The notes: generated by a model not told the origin, from the letters alone. 64,000 nt of DNA from Pseudomonadota bacterium (GCA_021800795.1 JAJYYO010000001.1:177826-241825), one strand, 5' to 3'; shown: positions 9,313 to 19,310, numbered from the stretch's first letter. Numbers and translations: made by a program.

Positions 9313-10611
9313 ATGCCCAGCGTAGAAACAGTGAGCGCGTTAGAACGTCGCCTGAACGCAACTATTCCCCAGCAAGCCGTCCGTGGCGAGGTGGCTGCCC
9401 GCTTGAAGCGCCTCGGGCGCACCGCGAAAATCGCGGGATTCCGCCCGGGCAAGATTCCCGGAAAGATACTCGAACAGCATTACGGTATGGAAGCGCGTCA
9501 GGAAGCGCTGGGCGAGGCTTTGCAGAAATCGTTTTTTGCTGCCGTTCAGGCTCAGGAATTGAAAGTGGCCGGCGATCCTCAATTCACCGTAAAAACCAAC
9601 GACTGGAATGCCGATGAAATCGAATACAGCGCAACTTTCGAGGTATATCCCGAAGTGGTGTTGGGCGATGTCGCAGCGCAATCGCTCGTGCGTTCGACCT
9701 ACGAATTGAGTCAGGCGGATGTGGATAACACGATCGCCACGCTGCGCAAGCAGCGCGCGACCTATGAGGCGGTGACCCGTGCAGCGCAAAACGACGACAA
9801 TGTTGTGATCGACTTTGTCGGTATGCTGGATGGCGCGGTGTTCCAGGGGGGAGAGGCGAAGGATTATCCGGTCACGCTCGGTTCGGGGCGCATGATGCCC
9901 GAGTTTGAGGCGGCTATCGCCGGCATGAAGGTCGGCGAAATTAAAGTATTCGAGATGACTTTTCCGGAAAATTACCACGGTAAGGATGTGGCCGGCAAGC
10001 AGGTGACTTTTACTGTCACGGTGAACAGCGTTGCAGGTCCGGTATTGCCGGAAATTGACGCGGAATTTGCAAAATCGGTCGGCATCATCGATGGCGATGT
10101 GACCCGTCTGGAAGATGAAATCCGCAGCAATCTGTCGCGTGAAGTGATGCGTCGCCTGAAGGGTCGCAACAAGGACGCGGCGATGGATGTCTTGCTGAGC
10201 GTTGCGCAGTTTGAATTGCCCCGCTCAGTGGTGCAATGGGAAATGCAGCGGCTGATGGAGCAGACGGCGCAGGAGATGGAACAGCGAGGCATGGCGAAGA
10301 AGGGTATGCAATTGCCGCCTGAATTGTTCCGTGAACGTGCCGAAAAACGCGTCAAGCTGGGGCTGATTCTGGCCGATCTGGTGGAAAAGTTTGACTTGCG
10401 GGCTCAGCCGGAAAAGGTCAGGGCGCTGGTGGAAGATTATGCACAGAGTTTTGAGCATCCTGAAGAAGTGGTTCGCTGGCATTATGCCGATCCGGCACGT
10501 TATCAGGAAATCGAGAATCTGGTGCTGGAAGAGAACGTGGTGGATTGGGTGTTGGCCCGTGCCAAAGTTGTCGATAAGGCGCTGGATTTTTCTGAATTGA
10601 TGGGGAATTAA
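9313..10611 (+). CDS. tig: Trigger factor, ribosome-associated chaperone/peptidyl-prolyl isomerase
   Basis: 432 residues, the family's normal size. The ribosome-docking signature appears as GFRPGKIP near residue 45; the FKBP-type isomerase domain lies at about 150-240 ([13 protein letters not shown]), followed by the helical chaperone arms. The frame is open back to 9211, but the ATG at 9313 is preceded by AAGGA at proper spacing and gives the conserved start ([14 protein letters not shown]). First gene of the tig-clpP-clpX group; clpP begins one base after its stop. A TACAAT hexamer at 9159-9164 could be a -10 element, without a convincing -35. Confidence 0.96.
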   Translation: MPSVETVSALERRLNATIPQQAVRGEVAARLKRLGRTAKIAGFRPGKIPGKILEQHYGMEARQEALGEALQKSFFAAVQAQELKVAGDPQFTVKTNDWNADEIEYSATFEVYPEVVLGDVAAQSLVRSTYELSQADVDNTIATLRKQRATYEAVTRAAQNDDNVVIDFVGMLDGAVFQGGEAKDYPVTLGSGRMMPEFEAAIAGMKVGEIKVFEMTFPENYHGKDVAGKQVTFTVTVNSVAGPVLPEIDAEFAKSVGIIDGDVTRLEDEIRSNLSREVMRRLKGRNKDAAMDVLLSVAQFELPRSVVQWEMQRLMEQTAQEMEQRGMAKKGMQLPPELFRERAEKRVKLGLILADLVEKFDLRAQPEKVRALVEDYAQSFEHPEEVVRWHYADPARYQEIENLVLEENVVDWVLARAKVVDKALDFSELMGN

Positions 10612-10612
10612 C

Positions 10613-11248
10613 ATGCATTACGACGAAAGACCTTTGTCCGGGCACCGGCAAGAGCCGCAAAATATCGGCATGATACCGATGGTGATAGAAACCAGCGGGC
10701 GCGGCGAGCGAGCCTATGACATTTATTCGCGCCTGCTCAAGGAGCGCATAGTGTTTCTGGTCGGCGAAGTGAACGATCACAGCGCCAATCTGATCGTGGC
10801 GCAGATGTTGTTTATGGAATCGGAAAATCCGGACAAGGACATACATTTTTACATTAACTCGCCGGGCGGTTCGGTCACCGCAGGCATGGCGATCTATGAC
10901 ACCATGCAGTTCATCAAGCCGGCCGTCAGCACTCTGTGCATCGGTCAGGCCGCCAGCATGGGCGCGTTTTTGCTGACTGCGGGTGAGAAGGGCAAGCGTT
11001 TCTGTCTGCCCAATTCGCGCGTGATGATACATCAGCCGCTGGGTGGTTTCCGCGGGCAGGCCTCCGACATCGAAATTCATGCGCGTGAAATTTTATATCT
11101 GAAACAGAAGCTGAATCAGATGCTGGCGCACCATACCGGACAGACGGTTGAGGCGATCGAGCGCGATACCGATCGCGATAACTTCCTGAGTGCGGAAGAT
11201 GCTGTGAAATATGGCTTGGTTGATCAGGTGCTGGATAAGCGTGTTTAA
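10613..11248 (+). CDS. clpP: ATP-dependent Clp protease proteolytic subunit
   Basis: 211 residues. The serine-protease triad is visible: Ser115 in GQAASMGAF, His140 in MIHQPLGG, and an Asp near 189 in DRDNF. A short N-terminal stretch before [16 protein letters not shown] is likely processed. It forms the double-heptamer chamber that works with ClpX, encoded 23 bp downstream. Its start lies one base past the tig stop, consistent with one transcript. Confidence 0.97.
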   Translation: MHYDERPLSGHRQEPQNIGMIPMVIETSGRGERAYDIYSRLLKERIVFLVGEVNDHSANLIVAQMLFMESENPDKDIHFYINSPGGSVTAGMAIYDTMQFIKPAVSTLCIGQAASMGAFLLTAGEKGKRFCLPNSRVMIHQPLGGFRGQASDIEIHAREILYLKQKLNQMLAHHTGQTVEAIERDTDRDNFLSAEDAVKYGLVDQVLDKRV

Positions 11249-11271
11249 CGATAACTTGATGGAGAGTTAGT

Positions 11272-12522
11272 ATGGCTATCGATAAAAAATCAGGTGAAAA
11301 ATTGCTCTACTGCTCATTTTGCGGCAAGAGTCAGCATGAAGTTCGCAAGCTGATCGCGGGGCCGTCGGTATTCGTCTGCGACGAGTGCATCACCCTGTGC
11401 AATGACATCATGCGCGAAGAGATTCAGGGCGATAGCGCCCGGGGTGACAAGTCCGATCTGCCGGTGCCCAAGGAGATTTGCGCGACGCTGGACGAATATG
11501 TGATCGGTCAGGAACGCGCCAAGCGCATTCTGTCTGTGGCGGTTTATAACCATTACAAGCGGCTGAAGTGCAGCACCAATGACGGTGTGGAATTGTCCAA
11601 GAGCAATATCCTGCTGGTGGGTCCTACCGGTTCAGGCAAGACTTTGCTGGCGCAGACAATGGCGCGCATGTTGGACGTGCCGTTTGTGATGGCGGATGCG
11701 ACCACGCTGACCGAAGCGGGTTATGTGGGCGAGGATGTCGAAAACATCATTCAAAAGCTGTTGCAGGCCTGCGACTATAACGTCGAGAAGGCGCAGCGCG
11801 GCATCGTGTATGTGGATGAAATCGACAAGATTTCCCGCAAGTCGGACAATCCGTCGATCACCCGCGATGTTTCCGGTGAAGGCGTGCAGCAGGCCCTGCT
11901 CAAGCTGATTGAGGGTACCAAGGCCTCGATTCCGCCGCAGGGCGGGCGCAAGCATCCGAATACCGAATTTCTGCAAGTGGACACCACCAATATATTGTTC
12001 ATTTGCGGCGGTGCCTTCGACGGTCTTGAGAAAATCATTCGCAATCGTTCATCCAAGGCAAGCATAGGTTTCGGTGCGACTATCCGTTCCGTGGATGAAC
12101 GTAAAACAGGCGAAACGCTGCGCGATGTGGAGCCCGAGGATCTGGTCAAGTTCGGTCTGATTCCCGAGTTCGTCGGCCGTTTGCCGGTAGTGGCAACGCT
12201 CGAAGAGCTGGATGAAGCCGCCATGAAGCAGATTCTCACTGAACCCAAGAATGCGCTGACCAAGCAGTATCAGAAGCTGTTTGCAATGGAAGGCGTCGAT
12301 CTTGAGTTTCGTGAAAACGCGTTGCTGGCGATTGCCAAAAAGGCCTTGTCGCGCAAAACCGGTGCACGGGGTCTGCGTTCGATTCTGGAGCAGGCGCTGC
12401 TGGATGTGATGTTCGATCTGCCATCCATGGAGAATGTCAGCAAGGTGGTGTTGGACGAAGCAGGGGCGTCGGGTGAAATCAAACCCATCATCGTCTATGC
12501 GGATACGCCCAAGGCGGCCTGA
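11272..12522 (+). CDS. clpX: ATP-dependent Clp protease ATP-binding subunit ClpX
   Basis: 416 residues. N-terminal zinc-binding domain with four cysteines (C14, C17, C36, C39), then AAA+ module with Walker A GPTGSGKT (117-124), the pore-loop GYVG (150-153) and a Walker B ending VYVDEID. It unfolds substrates, including ssrA-tagged proteins made with the tmRNA at 29462-29830, and feeds them to ClpP. Followed by an intrinsic terminator before lon. Confidence 0.97.
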   Translation: MAIDKKSGEKLLYCSFCGKSQHEVRKLIAGPSVFVCDECITLCNDIMREEIQGDSARGDKSDLPVPKEICATLDEYVIGQERAKRILSVAVYNHYKRLKCSTNDGVELSKSNILLVGPTGSGKTLLAQTMARMLDVPFVMADATTLTEAGYVGEDVENIIQKLLQACDYNVEKAQRGIVYVDEIDKISRKSDNPSITRDVSGEGVQQALLKLIEGTKASIPPQGGRKHPNTEFLQVDTTNILFICGGAFDGLEKIIRNRSSKASIGFGATIRSVDERKTGETLRDVEPEDLVKFGLIPEFVGRLPVVATLEELDEAAMKQILTEPKNALTKQYQKLFAMEGVDLEFRENALLAIAKKALSRKTGARGLRSILEQALLDVMFDLPSMENVSKVVLDEAGASGEIKPIIVYADTPKAA

Positions 12523-12547
12523 TCCTTCCAGTCCGGCAACAAGTTGG

Positions 12548-12572
12548 AAAAACCGGCATTCGCCCGGTTTTT
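12548..12572 (+). terminator. Intrinsic terminator of the tig-clpP-clpX transcript
   Basis: A 9-bp perfect stem (AAAAACCGG / CCGGTTTTT) with a 7-nt loop and T-run, 25 bp after the clpX stop. It separates this operon from lon, which has its own promoter. Confidence 0.8.
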
Positions 12573-12602
12573 CAAAAAAGTTTGTTTATCTTGTCCGGCG
12601 GG

Positions 12603-12631
12603 GATTGAATTGCCTCACTCTATCCCCATCT
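12603..12631 (+). promoter_or_regulatory. Sigma-32 (heat-shock) promoter of lon
   Basis: A -35-like GATTGAAT (12603-12610) is followed after 13 nt by CCCCATCT (12624-12631), which matches the sigma-32 -10 consensus exactly. The TTGAAT ... CCCCAT arrangement is the same as that of the known E. coli lon heat-shock promoter. It lies 31 bp before the lon ATG. Confidence 0.75.
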
Positions 12632-12661
12632 AGCAATCCTGACAACGAATAGGTTATTGCC

Positions 12662-15070
12662 ATGTCCAAACGAGATATCCCAATTGAGCTTCATCCACTG
12701 TTACCTTTGCGCGATGTGGTTGTATTTCCGCATATGGTTATTCCGCTGTTTGTCGGACGCGCCAAGTCGATCAAGGCGCTGGAGCTGGCGATGGAAGCCG
12801 GTCAATCCATCGTGCTGGTCGCACAAAAAACCGCCTCCAAGGATGATCCGGGGACGGAAGATCTGTTTACCATCGGCAGCATGGCGAATGTTTTGCAGAT
12901 GCTCAAGCTGCCTGACGGTACGGTCAAGGTGCTGGTAGAGGGAACGCACCGCGTCAATGTATTGCGGGTGGAGGATGTAGACAGCCATTTTGTGGCCGAA
13001 GTCGACATAGTTCCCAGCGACGACAGGGCAGGAAGTGAAACCGAGGCGATGCGCCGCGCCCTGATCGCGCAGTTCGAGCAATTTGTCAAACTCAACAAAA
13101 AAATCCCGCCGGAAATCCTGTCTTCGTTGACCGGTATTGACGACGCCGGTCGTCTGGCCGATATTGTCGCCGCCCACCTGCCGTTAAAACTGGAACAAAA
13201 GCAGGAGGTGCTGGAGATTTCCGATGTCAAGCTACGCCTGGAACATCTGCTTGGATTGCTGGAAGGCGAGATCGATATATTGCAGGTCGAAAAACGTATC
13301 CGCGGACGCGTCAAGCGTCAGATGGAGAAAAGCCAGCGCGAGTATTATCTGAACGAGCAGGTCAAGGCGATCCAGAAAGAGCTGGGCGAAGAAGAGGATG
13401 GCGCCGACTTCGAGGGGCTGGACAAGAAGATAAAGGCTGCCGGCATGCCCAAGGAGGCGCGTGCCAAGGCCGAGGCCGAACTCAAGAAGCTGCGTCTGAT
13501 GTCGCCGATGTCTGCGGAAGCGACCGTCGTGCGCAACTATATCGACGTGCTGATTGGTCTGCCGTGGAAGAAAAAAACCAAGATCAGCGAGGATCTCAAA
13601 CAGGCTGAAGTGGTGCTGGAAGAAGATCACTATGGTCTGGACAAGGTGAAAGAGCGCATCCTGGAATATCTGGCGGTGCAGCAGCGTGTTGACAAGCTCA
13701 AGGCGCCTATTTTGTGTCTGGTAGGTCCCCCCGGTGTGGGCAAGACCTCGCTCGGCCAGTCCATTGCGCGAGCCACCAACCGCAAGTTTGTGCGCATGTC
13801 TCTGGGCGGCGTGCGCGATGAATCCGAGATTCGCGGCCATCGTCGCACTTATATCGGCTCCATGCCGGGCAAGATATTGCAGAACATGAGCAAGGTCGCA
13901 GTCAAAAACCCGCTGTTCCTGCTGGATGAAGTGGACAAGATGGGCATGGATATGCGGGGCGATCCGTCTGCAGCTTTGCTGGAAGTGCTGGATCCGGAGC
14001 AAAACGCGTCCTTTGTCGATCATTACGTCGAAGTGGAATATGATCTGTCGGATGTCATGTTCGTCGCGACGGCCAACACGCTGAACATACCCGATGCCCT
14101 GATGGATCGCATGGAAATCATCCATGTCTCAAGCTACATGGAAGATGAGAAGATCAACATTGCCACCCGTTATCTGGTGCCCAAGGCGATCAAGAACAAC
14201 GGACTGAAGCCGGAAGAAATCAGTATTGCCGAGACCGCGTTGCGCGACATCGTGCGTTATTACGTGAGGGAAGCAGGCGTGCGTGGCTTAGAGCGTGAGA
14301 TTTCCAAGATTTGCCGCAAGGTGGTAAAGGCTTTATTGCTCAAGTCGCGCGAAAGCAAGGTGGTGATCAATTCGCGAAATCTGGATAAGTATCTGGGCGT
14401 GCGTCGTTATTCCTACGGTGTGGCCGAGAAGCACAATCAGGTAGGGCAGGTGACCGGGCTTGCATGGACTGAGGTGGGCGGTGAATTGCTTACCATTGAG
14501 ACGGTGGTTCTGCCGGGCAAGGGTAAAACCACCACCACGGGCAAACTGGGTGAAGTCATGCAGGAGTCGATACAGGCAGCCTTGAGTGTGGTGCGCGGTC
14601 GCACCAAGCGTCTTGGCATTGATGAGGATTTTTACCAAAAAAATGACCTGCATATTCATTTGCCGGAAGGTGCGATTCCAAAAGACGGACCGAGTGCGGG
14701 TGTCGGGATGTGCACTGCGATGGTGTCGGCGTTGACGGGTATTCCGGTGCGCGCCGATGTAGCCATGACGGGTGAAATTACCCTGCGCGGGGAAGTGTTG
14801 CCTATCGGCGGTCTGAAGGAAAAACTGATTGCCGCCCAGCGGGGCGGTATCAAGACAGTTTTGATACCGGAAGAAAACGTCAAGGATCTGTCGGAGATTG
14901 CCGACAATGTTAAAAACAAGCTCGACATCCATCCGGTTAAATGGATAGAGCAGGTGCTGGATCTGGCGCTGGAACGCAAGCCCGTGCCGCGTGATGATGC
15001 GGATGTGGCAACGGTGGAGCTGGTCGGCGAAGCTGTGCTGGCTGAGCCTGTTGTGGCGACCAAGCATTGA
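12662..15070 (+). CDS. lon: ATP-dependent protease Lon (LonA)
   Basis: 802 residues. N-terminal substrate-binding LAN domain (LPLRDVVVFPHMVIPLFVGR), coiled region, AAA+ module with Walker A GPPGVGKT (about 355-362), and C-terminal protease domain with catalytic Ser678 in DGPSAGVG and the Lys about 43 residues later. Degrades misfolded and regulatory proteins in the cytoplasm. Heat-inducible from the sigma-32 promoter just upstream; hupB follows 152 bp downstream, as in many proteobacteria. Confidence 0.97.
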   Translation: MSKRDIPIELHPLLPLRDVVVFPHMVIPLFVGRAKSIKALELAMEAGQSIVLVAQKTASKDDPGTEDLFTIGSMANVLQMLKLPDGTVKVLVEGTHRVNVLRVEDVDSHFVAEVDIVPSDDRAGSETEAMRRALIAQFEQFVKLNKKIPPEILSSLTGIDDAGRLADIVAAHLPLKLEQKQEVLEISDVKLRLEHLLGLLEGEIDILQVEKRIRGRVKRQMEKSQREYYLNEQVKAIQKELGEEEDGADFEGLDKKIKAAGMPKEARAKAEAELKKLRLMSPMSAEATVVRNYIDVLIGLPWKKKTKISEDLKQAEVVLEEDHYGLDKVKERILEYLAVQQRVDKLKAPILCLVGPPGVGKTSLGQSIARATNRKFVRMSLGGVRDESEIRGHRRTYIGSMPGKILQNMSKVAVKNPLFLLDEVDKMGMDMRGDPSAALLEVLDPEQNASFVDHYVEVEYDLSDVMFVATANTLNIPDALMDRMEIIHVSSYMEDEKINIATRYLVPKAIKNNGLKPEEISIAETALRDIVRYYVREAGVRGLEREISKICRKVVKALLLKSRESKVVINSRNLDKYLGVRRYSYGVAEKHNQVGQVTGLAWTEVGGELLTIETVVLPGKGKTTTTGKLGEVMQESIQAALSVVRGRTKRLGIDEDFYQKNDLHIHLPEGAIPKDGPSAGVGMCTAMVSALTGIPVRADVAMTGEITLRGEVLPIGGLKEKLIAAQRGGIKTVLIPEENVKDLSEIADNVKNKLDIHPVKWIEQVLDLALERKPVPRDDADVATVELVGEAVLAEPVVATKH

Positions 15071-15096
15071 ATTTGTCCTGCGGGTGCATATAAAAC

Positions 15097-15126
15097 TTGA
15101 CCAAAGCTCCGCCGCCTTGATATAAA
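15097..15126 (+). promoter_or_regulatory. Likely sigma-70 promoter for hupB
   Basis: TTGACC (15097-15102), an 18-nt spacer and TATAAA (15121-15126) in the lon-hupB gap. This would leave a leader of roughly 90 nt before hupB. Confidence 0.5.
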
Positions 15127-15222
15127 GCTGTAAGCCGCCTGTCAGGCTTCTTTCCCGTGAAAGAAGCCCGGGAGGTTGCAAGGTTTTCAGTCTAATTTTA
15201 ACAACGAGCGAAGGGGATGTAC

Positions 15223-15495
15223 GTGAACAAATCTGATCTGGTTGACGCAATTGCAACATCGGCTGATATTTCCAAGGCTGCGGCAGGCCGTGCGCTGGAC
15301 GGCATGCTGGAAGCCGTTAAAGCCGCCTTGAAAAACGGTGAAGAGGTAAGTCTGGTTGGTTTCGGTTCCTTCAGCGTGGATGAACGCGCAGGGCGCACAG
15401 GGCGTAATCCGCGCACAGGAGAGGCGATCACCATCAAGGCTGCGAAGGTTCCCAAATTTCGCGCTGGTAAAGGTCTCAAAGATGCTGTAAACTAG
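15223..15495 (+). CDS. hupB: DNA-binding protein HU (beta type)
   Basis: 90 residues starting from GTG. An in-frame ATG lies two codons earlier (15217), but the ribosome site AAGGGG (15211-15216) directly abuts that ATG and is at ideal distance from the GTG, which also gives the family start (M)[10 protein letters not shown]. The conserved arm [22 protein letters not shown] is present. HU compacts and bends DNA as a dimer; a paralogous IHF subunit is encoded at 62378-62665. The gene ends 12 bp before tRNA-Val. Confidence 0.95.
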   Translation: MNKSDLVDAIATSADISKAAAGRALDGMLEAVKAALKNGEEVSLVGFGSFSVDERAGRTGRNPRTGEAITIKAAKVPKFRAGKGLKDAVN

Positions 15496-15507
15496 CGGTC
15501 TTTAGTC

Positions 15508-15583
15508 GGGTGCTTAGCTCAGTTGGTAGAGCGTCGCCCTTACAAGGCGAATGTCGGCGGTTCGAACCCGTCAGCACCCACCA
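15508..15583 (+). tRNA. tRNA-Val (anticodon TAC), copy 1
   Basis: 76 nt including an encoded CCA. Acceptor stem GGGTGCT/AGCACCC, anticodon loop CTTACAA giving TAC, and the T-loop GGTTCGAACC are all present. An identical copy lies at 17789-17864. Confidence 0.97.
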
Positions 15584-15627
15584 AAGTGGTAAGCGGAGCG
15601 CAGTAAGTGACAAGTGGTACAAGTTTT

Positions 15628-15704
15628 GGAGTGGTAGTTCAGTTGGTTAGAATACCGGCCTGTCACGCCGGGGGTCGCGGGTTCGAGTCCCGTCCACTCC
15701 GCCA
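15628..15704 (+). tRNA. tRNA-Asp (anticodon GTC), copy 1
   Basis: 77 nt including encoded CCA; acceptor stem GGAGTGG/CCACTCC, anticodon loop CTGTCAC, T-loop GGTTCGAGTCC. Probably cotranscribed with tRNA-Val 44 nt upstream. Identical copy at 17917-17993. Confidence 0.97.
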
Positions 15705-15708
15705 AATT

Positions 15709-15734
15709 GAGGCGAACGAAAGTTCGCCTTTTTT
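15709..15734 (+). terminator. Intrinsic terminator after tRNA-Asp copy 1
   Basis: Stem GGCGAAC / GTTCGCC with a GAAA loop region, followed by six T. It directly follows the tRNA-Asp 3' end. Confidence 0.85.
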
Positions 15735-15746
15735 CATATCCGTCAG

Positions 15747-15864
15747 TAACGTTACATTCGCGTAGCGATTCGTTCGCTTCCTCGCCCGTTTACGGGAGAG
15801 GATTGTGGCGAGGGTTACGGGCATGGCGGATTCAATATCCGGTGTGGCAACTTTGCCATGCCCG
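15747..15864 (-). repeat. Composite palindromic repeat, diverged copy A
   Basis: Read on the minus strand it shows the full layout of the family: inverted arms CGGGCATGGC / GCCATGCCCG (15855-15864 and 15818-15827) around a variable 27-nt loop, then a CCCTCGCC stretch, a degenerate CTCTCCCG-type palindrome, and the tail CGAACGAATCGCTACGCGA...GTTA. Fills most of the 150-bp gap before ppiD. Other copies: 19311-19454, 36963-37076, 37434-37592, 59801-59917 and a tail fragment at 18177-18203. Confidence 0.75.
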
Positions 15865-15886
15865 TTCTTAAACGCCTGGGGTCGCT

Positions 15887-17782
15887 ATGTTTGATTTTGT
15901 TCATGAGAAAAAAAGATTGGTACAAATAGTCCTGCTGTTGATTATTTTGCCCTTTGCGTTTTTCGGTGTGGATTCGTATCGTCATTCGGGCGACACGGAT
16001 GCGCCTGCAACCGTGAACGGCACAAAAATTACCCGTCAGGAGTTCGATAGCGCATTGCGCCAGCAGCAAGACAGGATGCGCCAGATGCTGGGTGCCAATT
16101 TTGATCCGGCCATGTTTGACAAGCCGGATATGAAACGCGCCATCCTGGACAATCTCATTGCGCAACGTCTGCTGATCGATCAGGCACGTGCCGCAGGTTT
16201 AACGGTGACCGATGCGCAGGTCGCGCAGGTGATAGCCGGCATAGATGCGTTCAAAGAGGGCGGCAAATTCGACAAGGCTCGCTATGTCAGTGCGCTGGCT
16301 GAAAAAGGCATGACGCCCGTGATGTTCGAGGCGCGCGTCAAGGACGAGCTGGTCGGTCAGCAGCTGCGTGAAGCCTATACGCAGAATGGTTATGCTGCCA
16401 ATACCGTTGCAGACAGGGTGATCGCGATAAACGAAGAGCAGCGCATCATCAGCGTGGCGCAGGTGGCCTTGCAATCCTTTATTGATCAGGCAAAAGTCGA
16501 TGAAGCGGAAATCAAGAACTATTACGATCAGAATCAGAAGGATTTTCAGGTGCCTGAGCAGGTCAGGGTCGAGTACGTAAAGTTTTCAAGCGCCGATCTG
16601 ATGGACAAAGCCGATGTCAAGCCTGAAGATGCAAAAAAATATTACGATGAACATCAGGCTGAATTTTCTACGCCTGAACAGCGCGAGGCTTCACATATTC
16701 TGTTGACGGTTGCGGCTACTGCACCGCAGGCGGAGCAGGATGCCGTCAAGGCCAGGGCTTCGGAGTTGCTCAAACAGGTCAGGCAACACCCCGACCAGTT
16801 TGCCGAACTTGCCAGAAAAAATTCGCAAGACCCCGGTTCCGCTGCAAAAGGCGGCGATCTCGGTCTGTTTGGCCGCGGCATGATGGTGAAACCCTTCGAT
16901 GATGCCGTTTTTGCCATGAAACCAGGTGAAATCAGCGACCTGGTCAAGTCGGACTTCGGCTATCACATCATCAAACTGACGGCGATCAAGGCAGCGCATA
17001 TCTCGCCGTTTGACGATGTGAGTGCGGGAATATTGTACAAGCTGCGCCAGCAGAAGGCAGCGGATTCGTTTGCCGAGCTGGCGGACAAGTTCGGCAATAC
17101 CGTCTATGAGCAAAGCGATACCTTGCAGCCGGCAGCAACGCTTGCGGGCGTCAAGGTCGCACAGAGCGGCTGGTTGACCAAAGGATCGGTGGCGGATGAT
17201 GTCTGGACGGCTAAAATGATGCAGGCGGTGTTCAGCGACGACGTCATCAAAAACAAGCGCAACACCGCGGCGATTGAAGTGGCGCCCAATACGCTGGTTG
17301 CTGCGCGCATGCTGGAGCACAGGGCGGCCAGCGTGAGCAGTCTGAAAGATGTGCAGGATGTGATCAAACAAAAATTATTACATCAAAAAGCGCTGGACAT
17401 GGCCGTAAAACAGGGTAAAATGCTGCTCGGTCAATTGCAGCAGGGTGGTCATCCTGCGCTGGATTGGTCGGTTGCTCAGACGATTACTCATGCTCAACAT
17501 GGTGCGCTGGATGTAGCGATGGTGCGCCAGTTGTTTCAGGCAGACAGTACCAAACTACCCCAGTATATCGGTGCGGAATCCCCACAGGGCGGTTACACGC
17601 TGGTGCGCGTAGATGCCGTCAAGGGTGGCGAGAAACCCGATGATGCGAAGCGTGCGCGTTACGCCCAGCAGTTGCGTCAGATGACCGGTGAAGAGATGTT
17701 TCAGGCTTACCTGGCGGATGCAAGGAGCCGTGCCAAGATTGTGGTGAAGTTGCCTGAAGCGGCGGCACCAGCAGGACAGTAA
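15887..17782 (+). CDS. ppiD: Periplasmic folding chaperone PpiD (SurA-N plus parvulin domain)
   Basis: 631 residues. Short cytoplasmic start, one N-terminal membrane anchor (about residues 12-28), SurA_N-like chaperone segment ([12 protein letters not shown] onward), and a parvulin isomerase domain around 265-365 (EASHILLTV ... [23 protein letters not shown]). It helps nascent outer-membrane and secreted proteins leave the Sec translocon. Located directly after the first tRNA pair; the second identical tRNA pair begins 6 bp past its stop, so ppiD sits between two direct repeats. Confidence 0.93.
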   Translation: MFDFVHEKKRLVQIVLLLIILPFAFFGVDSYRHSGDTDAPATVNGTKITRQEFDSALRQQQDRMRQMLGANFDPAMFDKPDMKRAILDNLIAQRLLIDQARAAGLTVTDAQVAQVIAGIDAFKEGGKFDKARYVSALAEKGMTPVMFEARVKDELVGQQLREAYTQNGYAANTVADRVIAINEEQRIISVAQVALQSFIDQAKVDEAEIKNYYDQNQKDFQVPEQVRVEYVKFSSADLMDKADVKPEDAKKYYDEHQAEFSTPEQREASHILLTVAATAPQAEQDAVKARASELLKQVRQHPDQFAELARKNSQDPGSAAKGGDLGLFGRGMMVKPFDDAVFAMKPGEISDLVKSDFGYHIIKLTAIKAAHISPFDDVSAGILYKLRQQKAADSFAELADKFGNTVYEQSDTLQPAATLAGVKVAQSGWLTKGSVADDVWTAKMMQAVFSDDVIKNKRNTAAIEVAPNTLVAARMLEHRAASVSSLKDVQDVIKQKLLHQKALDMAVKQGKMLLGQLQQGGHPALDWSVAQTITHAQHGALDVAMVRQLFQADSTKLPQYIGAESPQGGYTLVRVDAVKGGEKPDDAKRARYAQQLRQMTGEEMFQAYLADARSRAKIVVKLPEAAAPAGQ

Positions 17783-17788
17783 TAATAC

Positions 17789-17864
17789 GGGTGCTTAGCT
17801 CAGTTGGTAGAGCGTCGCCCTTACAAGGCGAATGTCGGCGGTTCGAACCCGTCAGCACCCACCA
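17789..17864 (+). tRNA. tRNA-Val (anticodon TAC), copy 2
   Basis: Identical over 76 nt to the copy at 15508-15583, with encoded CCA. It begins 6 bp after the ppiD stop and so may be read from the ppiD transcript. Confidence 0.97.
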
Positions 17865-17916
17865 GACAAAACCGGTAAAAACGAGCCGGTAGCTTGTAGC
17901 ATGAAGTAGCAGTTTT

Positions 17917-17993
17917 GGAGTGGTAGTTCAGTTGGTTAGAATACCGGCCTGTCACGCCGGGGGTCGCGGGTTCGAGTCCCGTCCACTCCGCCA
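17917..17993 (+). tRNA. tRNA-Asp (anticodon GTC), copy 2
   Basis: Identical over 77 nt to the copy at 15628-15704. The 52-nt spacer from tRNA-Val differs from that of the first pair except for a common TTTT just before tRNA-Asp. Confidence 0.97.
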
Positions 17994-17998
17994 ATATC

Positions 17999-18030
17999 AA
18001 AAAAGCCGTTGAGAAATCAACGGCTTTTTT
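17999..18030 (+). terminator. Intrinsic terminator after the second tRNA pair
   Basis: Long perfect stem AAAAAAGCCGTTGA / TCAACGGCTTTTTT with a GAAA tetraloop, immediately after tRNA-Asp. The A-run on the left arm could let it act in both directions. Confidence 0.92.
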
Positions 18031-18176
18031 GTTGTCTATAACCGGCAAAAATCCACGCTTCAGAAGATAATACATGGAAGATTTGGTGTTATATTGCTGC
18101 TCTGCAACCACGACTGAAGCTTGGCAGGGCGTTTGCGCTGGACTGAATCCACAGGCCGCAGCGGATTCAAAATGGA

Positions 18177-18203
18177 TGAATTGCTACGTGAGTTTTACGT
18201 TAA
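18177..18203 (+). repeat. Tail fragment of the composite palindromic repeat
   Basis: TGAATTGCTACGTGAG followed by TTTTACGTTAA matches the 3' tail of the full copies (for example 19429-19454). The hairpin part is absent. The rest of the 188-bp gap 18031-18218 shows no gene. Confidence 0.6.
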
Positions 18204-18218
18204 CCGAAAGTTGAACAG

Positions 18219-19268
18219 ATGAACTGGAAAGAAGGCTTGCGCCAGCCGGGCGTACCTCAGGCACTGACTGCGGCCTTGCTGTTCGGGGCCGGCACGCCAC
18301 TGGCGAAAGGGTTGCTCCATGCATTGAGTCCGTGGCTGCTGGCAGGACTGCTTTATCTCGGGTCAGGGCTGGGGTTGGCGCTGTATCGCAGCCTGACCCA
18401 GGCGCCTGCCGTGCGCCTTCCCAGGGGTGAGTTGTTCTGGTTTATTGGCGCCATCCTGGCGGGCGGTGTCGCAGGCCCCGTATTGCTGATGATCGGTTTG
18501 ACCGGCATGCCTGCCTCGGGGGCCTCTCTGTTGCTCAATGCCGAAGGCGTCTTCACCGCGCTGCTGGCGTGGTTCGCCTTCAGGGAAAACTTTGATAGAC
18601 GCATCGCGCTTGGCATGGCCGCCATCGTAGCAGGGGCTTTTATCCTGAGCTGGTCGAAGGATACCAGTATGGCCGGGCTGTGGCCGATGCTCTCCGTACT
18701 TGCTGCATGTCTGGCCTGGGGAATCGATAACAACCTGACCCGCAAGATTTCGCTCAACGACGCCACCTGGATTGCTTCGGTGAAAGGTCTGGCATCAGGC
18801 AGCGTCAATTTGATCATCGCCTTCTCGCTGGGCGCTACCCTCCCGACACTGCCGGATTTGGCCGCTGCGATGGTGCTCGGTTTTTTTGCCTACGGGGTGA
18901 GTCTGGCCCTGTTTGTGGTGGGCCTGCGCCATCTGGGCACTGCAAGGACAGGCGCCTATTTTTCGGTCGCGCCTTTTTTCGGCGCTTTGCTTGCCATCTT
19001 GATGGGAGAGCCGGTCACCATGCCGCTCATCGCAGCGGGCTTACTGATGGCGCTGGGTACCTGGCTGCATCTGTCCGAGCGTCATGAGCACAGCCATTTT
19101 CACACAGCGTTGATGCATGAGCACGAGCATGTTCACGATGAGCATCACCGGCATGAACATGACTATTCAGTGCCGGGTGACTGCACACATCGCCATCCGC
19201 ACGAGCACAAACCGATGACCCACACTCACGCGCATTTTCCGGACGCGCATCATCGGCACGACCATTGA
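18219..19268 (+). CDS. EamA/DMT-type transporter with histidine-rich C-terminal tail
   Basis: 349 residues. About ten hydrophobic helices form two EamA repeats (residues about 15-140 and 155-285; GLTGMPASGASLLLNAEGVFTALLAW is typical of the first repeat). After the last helix comes a hydrophilic tail of 64 residues from about 286 to the end with 23 histidines, many as HEH, HTH or HH. Such tails occur on metal transporters and chaperones and bind Ni, Co or Zn, so metal export or metal-gated transport is plausible; the core family itself gives no substrate. Monocistronic, followed by a palindromic repeat. Confidence 0.85.
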   Translation: MNWKEGLRQPGVPQALTAALLFGAGTPLAKGLLHALSPWLLAGLLYLGSGLGLALYRSLTQAPAVRLPRGELFWFIGAILAGGVAGPVLLMIGLTGMPASGASLLLNAEGVFTALLAWFAFRENFDRRIALGMAAIVAGAFILSWSKDTSMAGLWPMLSVLAACLAWGIDNNLTRKISLNDATWIASVKGLASGSVNLIIAFSLGATLPTLPDLAAAMVLGFFAYGVSLALFVVGLRHLGTARTGAYFSVAPFFGALLAILMGEPVTMPLIAAGLLMALGTWLHLSERHEHSHFHTALMHEHEHVHDEHHRHEHDYSVPGDCTHRHPHEHKPMTHTHAHFPDAHHRHDH

Positions 19269-19310
19269 TAAATGGGGAAATCCTGGGGTTCCCCGCATGG
19301 CTGGAACGGT

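Noticed and set aside
14333..15259. A 308-codon minus-strand open frame across the lon end and hupB
   Set aside because: Antisense to lon and hupB with no ribosome site or recognisable domain.
17821..18111. A 96-codon minus-strand frame containing a WTGLEPATPGVTGRYSNQ-like stretch
   Set aside because: It is the antisense reading of tRNA-Val and tRNA-Asp, a well-known false protein.
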